Of a DNA stretch of 64,000 nucleotides, positions 61,097-64,000 are shown piece after piece. The notes below the pieces were generated by a model that ran no database searches, was not told the origin of the DNA, and worked only from the letters and a program-made list of their open reading frames with translations. The DNA comes from Natronosalvus rutilus (GTDB lineage Archaea > Halobacteriota > Halobacteria > Halobacteriales > Natrialbaceae): positions 3,391,451 to 3,455,450 of the forward strand of contig NZ_CP100355.1 of the NCBI RefSeq assembly GCF_024204665.1, in the 5' to 3' direction. Numbering within the stretch: the first letter of the stretch is position 1; every line of letters begins with the position of its first letter. The position numbers were made by a program, and so were the translations under genes.

Positions 61097-62245
61097 ATGA
61101 CCATGGAATTCACCGACCGCGTCTCCCGAGTCGAACCGTCCGCAACCCTCACCATCTCCGCGCTCGCCACCGAACTCGAGGCCGACGGCGTCGACGTCGT
61201 CGACCTGAGCGTCGGCGAACCGGACTTCCCGACGCCCGAAAACGTCGTCCAGGCCGGCAAGGACGCGATGGACGCCGGCCACACCGGCTACACCACGCCC
61301 GCGGGTCACCTCGAGCTTCGCGAGGCCATCTCGGAGAAATTCGCCGCGGACGGCCTCGATCACGGCCCGGACGAGATTATCGTCACGCCCGGCGCGAAAC
61401 AGTCCCTCTACGAGATTATCCAGACCCTCGTTCAGAGCGGAGACGAGGTCGTCCTCCTCGACCCCGCCTGGGTCTCCTACGAGGCGATGGTCGAGATGGC
61501 CGGCGGCTCGCTCTCGCGAGTCGACCTCTCACCGTACGACTTCCAGCTCGAGCCAGCCCTCGACGACCTCGCCGAGACCGTTTCGGACGACACCGACCTG
61601 CTGATCGTCAACTCGCCGTCGAACCCCACGGGCGCGGTCTACTCCGACGCCGCCCTCGAGGGCGTTCGCGACCTGGCTGTCGAGCACGACGTCACGGTCA
61701 TCTCCGACGAAATCTACAAGGAGATCACCTACGGCGTCGACCCCACGAGCCTGGGGACGCTCGAGGGGATGGCCGATCGCACCATTACGGTCAACGGCTT
61801 CTCGAAGGCCTACTCGATGACCGGCTGGCGGCTGGGCTACTTCGCCGGACCGACGGACCTGATCGACCAGGCCAGCAAACTCCACAGCCACTCGGTGTCC
61901 TCGGCGACGAACTTCGTCCAGTACGCCGGGATCGAAGCCCTCGAGAACACCGACGACGCGGTCACCGAGATGGTCGAAGCGTTCGAGGACCGGCGCGACC
62001 TCGTCCTCGACTTGCTCGAGGACCACGGCGTCGACGTGGCCGTTCCGGACGGCGCGTTCTACATGATGCTCCCCGTCGACGACGACGACCAGGCCTGGTG
62101 TGAGGGCGCCATCGAGGACGCCCACGTCGCGACCGTCCCCGGCAGCGCCTTCGGAACGCCAGGGTACGCCCGCATCTCCTACGCGGCGAGCGAGGAGCGA
62201 CTCGAGGAGGGAATCGAGCGGCTGGCGGCCGAAGGCTACCTCTGA
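61097..62245 (+). CDS. Pyridoxal-phosphate aminotransferase (aspartate aminotransferase-like)
   Basis: A 382-residue class I/II aminotransferase. VNSPSNPTGA is the PLP-phosphate/Asn motif, ISDEIYKEITYG supplies the Asp/Tyr pair and Lys237 in GFSKAYSMTGWRLGY is the PLP-binding lysine. It resembles the aspartate/aromatic aminotransferases of subgroup I-gamma. It probably makes aspartate or serves amino-acid turnover. Start ATG 61097; a second ATG two codons later is equivalent. Confidence 0.93.
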   Translation: MTMEFTDRVSRVEPSATLTISALATELEADGVDVVDLSVGEPDFPTPENVVQAGKDAMDAGHTGYTTPAGHLELREAISEKFAADGLDHGPDEIIVTPGAKQSLYEIIQTLVQSGDEVVLLDPAWVSYEAMVEMAGGSLSRVDLSPYDFQLEPALDDLAETVSDDTDLLIVNSPSNPTGAVYSDAALEGVRDLAVEHDVTVISDEIYKEITYGVDPTSLGTLEGMADRTITVNGFSKAYSMTGWRLGYFAGPTDLIDQASKLHSHSVSSATNFVQYAGIEALENTDDAVTEMVEAFEDRRDLVLDLLEDHGVDVAVPDGAFYMMLPVDDDDQAWCEGAIEDAHVATVPGSAFGTPGYARISYAASEERLEEGIERLAAEGYL

Positions 62246-62292
62246 TCGGCCTCGAGACGGCGCAGTCGCCACGTTTTTCAGCCACACACATA

Positions 62293-62299
62293 GTTTTAT
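62293..62299 (+). promoter_or_regulatory. TATA box of the 98-residue membrane protein
   Basis: GTTTTAT is centred about 28 bp before the ATG at 62324, with AT-rich DNA (GATATTATC) following. The transcript would be leaderless, the normal haloarchaeal mode. Confidence 0.55.
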
Positions 62300-62323
62300 T
62301 GATATTATCCCCGTAGCGGGAAT

Positions 62324-62620
62324 ATGGTTCTCGAGAATCGTCGATCGCTGACAGCCGCACAGATCGCCGGCATCTACGCGGTCGTGAGCGGGCTGTGGGT
62401 CGTCCTCACCGATCGGATCCTCGAGACGCTGTTTCCAACGATCGCGGCCATGGCCGTCGCACAGACGGCGAAAGGGCTCGTCTTCATCCTCCCTTCGACG
62501 GCCATCATCTACGCCCTCGTCGCCCGGAGTCGGCGCGAACTCGAGGCTCGAGGCCCAGACTCGAGCGCTTCGGGACCTGACTCGAGCCGTTGCCCGAATC
62601 CTGTAACCCGAACCCTGTAA
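62324..62620 (+). CDS. Two-helix membrane module like those preceding PAS sensor kinases
   Basis: A 98-residue protein. QIAGIYAVVSGLWVVLTDRIL and AQTAKGLVFILPSTAIIYALV form two helices that match the N-terminal membrane unit of many PAS-containing histidine kinases and GGDEF proteins. Here nothing follows but a short polar tail with two DSS repeats, so it is either a truncated sensor or a free-standing module. The stop lies inside a 14-bp repeat. Confidence 0.65.
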   Translation: MVLENRRSLTAAQIAGIYAVVSGLWVVLTDRILETLFPTIAAMAVAQTAKGLVFILPSTAIIYALVARSRRELEARGPDSSASGPDSSRCPNPVTRTL

Positions 62621-62634
62621 CCTGAATCCCGCTA
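62558..62634. repeat. 21-bp doublet and three 14-bp repeats between convergent stops
   Basis: A 21-bp doublet (units start at 62558 and 62579, GACTCGAGC) is followed by three 14-bp units, CCCGAA(T/C)CCTGTAA-like, at 62593-62634. The middle unit includes the stop of the membrane protein and the last reaches the ribL stop. Confidence 0.65.
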
Positions 62635-63123
62635 CCCGCGGCGTCGAAGAATCCGCTCGACGATCAATCTTGTCGACAGCAGTTCGTCGTTGTACTTCGG
62701 CTCTCGCCCCGACGCACGCTCGACCGTGCAGTCGATGCCGCGGGACTCGAGTTCGGCTTCGATCGCCCCGGGGTCGTGGTGCTGGTCGTGACCCAGCGCG
62801 ATCACGTCGGGGTCGAGTTCCTCGATTGGCCGGAAGATGTCCTCGCGATCACCGAGGATGGCCTCGTCGACCACCTCAAGGGCAGCGACCAGCTCCCGGC
62901 GTTGCCGGGCAGCACAGATCGGCGCCTCCTTGTGGTCGACGTTCGTCGGCCGGGCGACGATGACGACGAGTTCGTCGCCCATCGCCCTGGCCTGCTCGAG
63001 GTAGTGGACGTGGCCGGGGTGAAGCAGGTCGAAGGTTCCCTGGGCGACGACGAGCGTCTCGTCGGATCGGCCCTCTCGTCCCCGGATTCGTGCCGTTCGG
63101 TCGGTGTCTCGCGTATCCGTCAT
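62632..63123 (-). CDS. ribL: FAD synthase (archaeal cytidylyltransferase-like)
   Basis: A 163-residue nucleotidyltransferase of the archaeal RibL type. [17 protein letters not shown] contains the HxGH (HPGH) motif, and the C-terminal part has TRLIVERI-like contacts. It adenylates FMN to FAD; archaeal members prefer ATP. The first 25 residues are a polar Arg/Asp-rich tail. Its ATG is overlapped by the stop of a 42-residue upstream ORF. Confidence 0.9.
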   Translation of the reverse strand: MTDTRDTDRTARIRGREGRSDETLVVAQGTFDLLHPGHVHYLEQARAMGDELVVIVARPTNVDHKEAPICAARQRRELVAALEVVDEAILGDREDIFRPIEELDPDVIALGHDQHHDPGAIEAELESRGIDCTVERASGREPKYNDELLSTRLIVERILRRRG

Positions 63124-63248
63124 GGTAGTCTCTTACCGTCAGTCGTGTTACTGCCGTCACTTCTCGTCGCGTCCGCCGCGCTTGCGTCGCTCGCCGTGCT
63201 TGCCGTGCTCCCCGCGCTCGTATCGCTTACGTCGTTCGCATCGCTCAT
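63120..63248 (-). CDS. 42-residue Ser/Thr/Asp-rich microprotein between the JAMM gene and ribL
   Basis: A complete 43-codon frame whose ATG overlaps the JAMM gene stop (ATGA) and whose TGA overlaps the ribL start (ATGA). The peptide is low in complexity (Ser, Thr, Asp, Ala, Gly) and ends GKRLP. Exact two-sided ATGA overlap is the hallmark of translationally coupled haloarchaeal operons. It is too short and simple for a family match, so its reality rests on context. Confidence 0.5.
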   Translation of the reverse strand: MSDANDVSDTSAGSTASTASDASAADATRSDGSNTTDGKRLP

Positions 63249-63742
63249 CCGCGTAACTCCTCGTCGATGTCCGCCTGCGTGAAATCGAAGAACGACTCGC
63301 TGTCGGGCAAGTCGACGTCGATGACCTCGAGGTTCGTTCGCCGTCCCTGCGAGTCGAACGCCTTCCAGTCGTTCCGGCGGTAGGGCGCGCCGATGATGAC
63401 GTGTACGCTGCCCCGGCCGAACGTCTCGAGGTCGGCCTGGCTCGGCCGGATCACGCCGTTGGGGTGGGAGTGGACGCTGCCGAGGGCCTTCACGTCGTTC
63501 GGAATCGAACTGGTCTGAACGGTCGCGCTCACGCTGTTGGACTCGGTTCCGGGGATGATCAGCACGTCGGTGATGACCAGTCCCTCCCGGTCGAGACCCA
63601 GTTCCGTGGCCTCGGTCCCCCGGAGAAACCCCATGTACTCGTCGGGGTGGGCGGCCTCGGAGGACTCGAGGGCGAACTCGAGGGTCTCCTCGGCGATGCC
63701 GAGAATGTCGCTCGAGCGAAAGAGCGCGTCCAGCAGACCCAT
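63245..63742 (-). CDS. JAMM/MPN+ metalloprotease (desampylase-like)
   Basis: A 165-residue Mov34/MPN/PAD-1 protein. The JAMM motif is complete: a Glu upstream near EYMGFL (about 31-36) and HSHPNGVIRPSQAD (H-x-H-x7-S-x2-D). Haloarchaeal JAMM enzymes can remove SAMP modifiers from proteins; whether this one does is not shown by sequence. The ATG at 63742 begins MGLLDALFRSS; 39 open codons upstream are Arg/Gly-rich and not coding-like. It leads a coupled operon with the 42-residue ORF and ribL. Confidence 0.9.
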   Translation of the reverse strand: MGLLDALFRSSDILGIAEETLEFALESSEAAHPDEYMGFLRGTEATELGLDREGLVITDVLIIPGTESNSVSATVQTSSIPNDVKALGSVHSHPNGVIRPSQADLETFGRGSVHVIIGAPYRRNDWKAFDSQGRRTNLEVIDVDLPDSESFFDFTQADIDEELRG

Positions 63743-63922
63743 GCCCCTACGTCCGGCCCTGACGTTGCTAAACGTTCCGGAAGCCGACGCCCGGGGTCGG
63801 GGTCGGTGTTCCCGGCGGTCCGGACCGGGACCGGCCGTGGGTTCTGCGCCCGTACCCATCGAAAGCGCCCACAGATCGCCTTGGCAAGCGTTATACGCGG
63901 CGAAACCAAACTACCGTCACCG

Positions 63923-64000
63923 ATGACACGTGACTCCGCCGGAGGTTCCGGCGATAGTAAAGACGGAAATGTTTCCGTCGTCTACGATCTCGCTCCCGAT
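63923..64000 (+). CDS. 5-prime end of a gene cut by the window edge
   Basis: An ATG at 63923 opens a frame that runs to the window end (26 codons). The visible part is a polar Gly/Ser/Asp-rich N-terminus followed by NVSVVYDLAPD. It is divergent from the JAMM gene by 180 bp. Too little is present to name the protein. Confidence 0.45.
   Translation, partial: MTRDSAGGSGDSKDGNVSVVYDLAPD

Noticed and set aside
1-64000. Insertion sequences, transposases or a replication origin
   Set aside because: No DDE or HUH transposase motif, no terminal inverted repeats around a gene and no orc1/cdc6 gene or ORB-like repeats were seen.

Overview
This window comes from the chromosome of a halophilic archaeon (class Halobacteria). 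The DNA is GC-rich and the predicted proteins are acidic. Archaeal promoters (TATA-like boxes about 25-35 bp before starts), a thermosome, archaeal LonB, ribosomal protein L37e with an Lsm protein, archaeal-type tyrosyl-tRNA synthetase, DpsA, halocyanin, HalOD1 and haloarchaeal gas-vesicle genes all point the same way. The hexamer CTCGAG is very frequent in genes and between them. I see no complete tRNA or rRNA gene, no CRISPR array, no insertion sequence and no replication origin.

Layout. 0-9 kb: a tiny zinc finger, a possible dehalogenase pair behind a winged-helix regulator, a cysteine-bearing bat-type regulator next to a Zn/Cd-type P1B ATPase, and a DNA glycosylase. 9-24 kb: a RimK-like/protease fusion, a zincin, two M42 peptidases, gatB, a histidine kinase, halocyanin, the thermosome and a SAM hydroxide adenosyltransferase. 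A candidate H/ACA-type guide RNA lies upstream of gatB. 24-39 kb: NMN adenylyltransferase, LonB with a CPBP protease, valS, a cysteine-less MGMT homologue, a split YeeE/YedE transporter, tyrS, dpsA and a PfkB kinase. 39.5-46 kb: a znuABC-like zinc uptake operon behind an AT-rich palindrome, then an ADP-forming acetyl-CoA synthetase overlapping a BioD/DRTGG protein. 46.5-50 kb: lsm-rpl37e and mutS. 50-53 kb: an AT-richer lipoprotein patch, a CHY zinc finger and an orphan gas-vesicle mini-operon (gvpA, gvpN, gvpO). 53-64 kb: a Dna2-like nuclease-helicase, small membrane proteins, a dicarboxylate-type symporter, ribH, an aminotransferase, and a JAMM protease/microprotein/ribL operon.

Functional themes. 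Metal handling recurs: Zn/Cd efflux, Zn uptake, Dps, blue copper protein and several small zinc-ribbon proteins. So does protein quality control: thermosome, LonB, JAMM, zincin and M42 peptidases. Flavin synthesis appears at one end, with ribH and ribL about 2 kb apart.

The most unusual items are the gvpANO remnant with a zinc-knuckle GvpO, the H/ACA-like RNA, the MGMT homologue with Asp in place of the catalytic Cys, a 42-residue ORF locked between two genes by ATGA overlaps, a 14-codon leader ORF in front of valS, and a recurring habit of short degenerate tandem repeats sitting at gene 3-prime ends.
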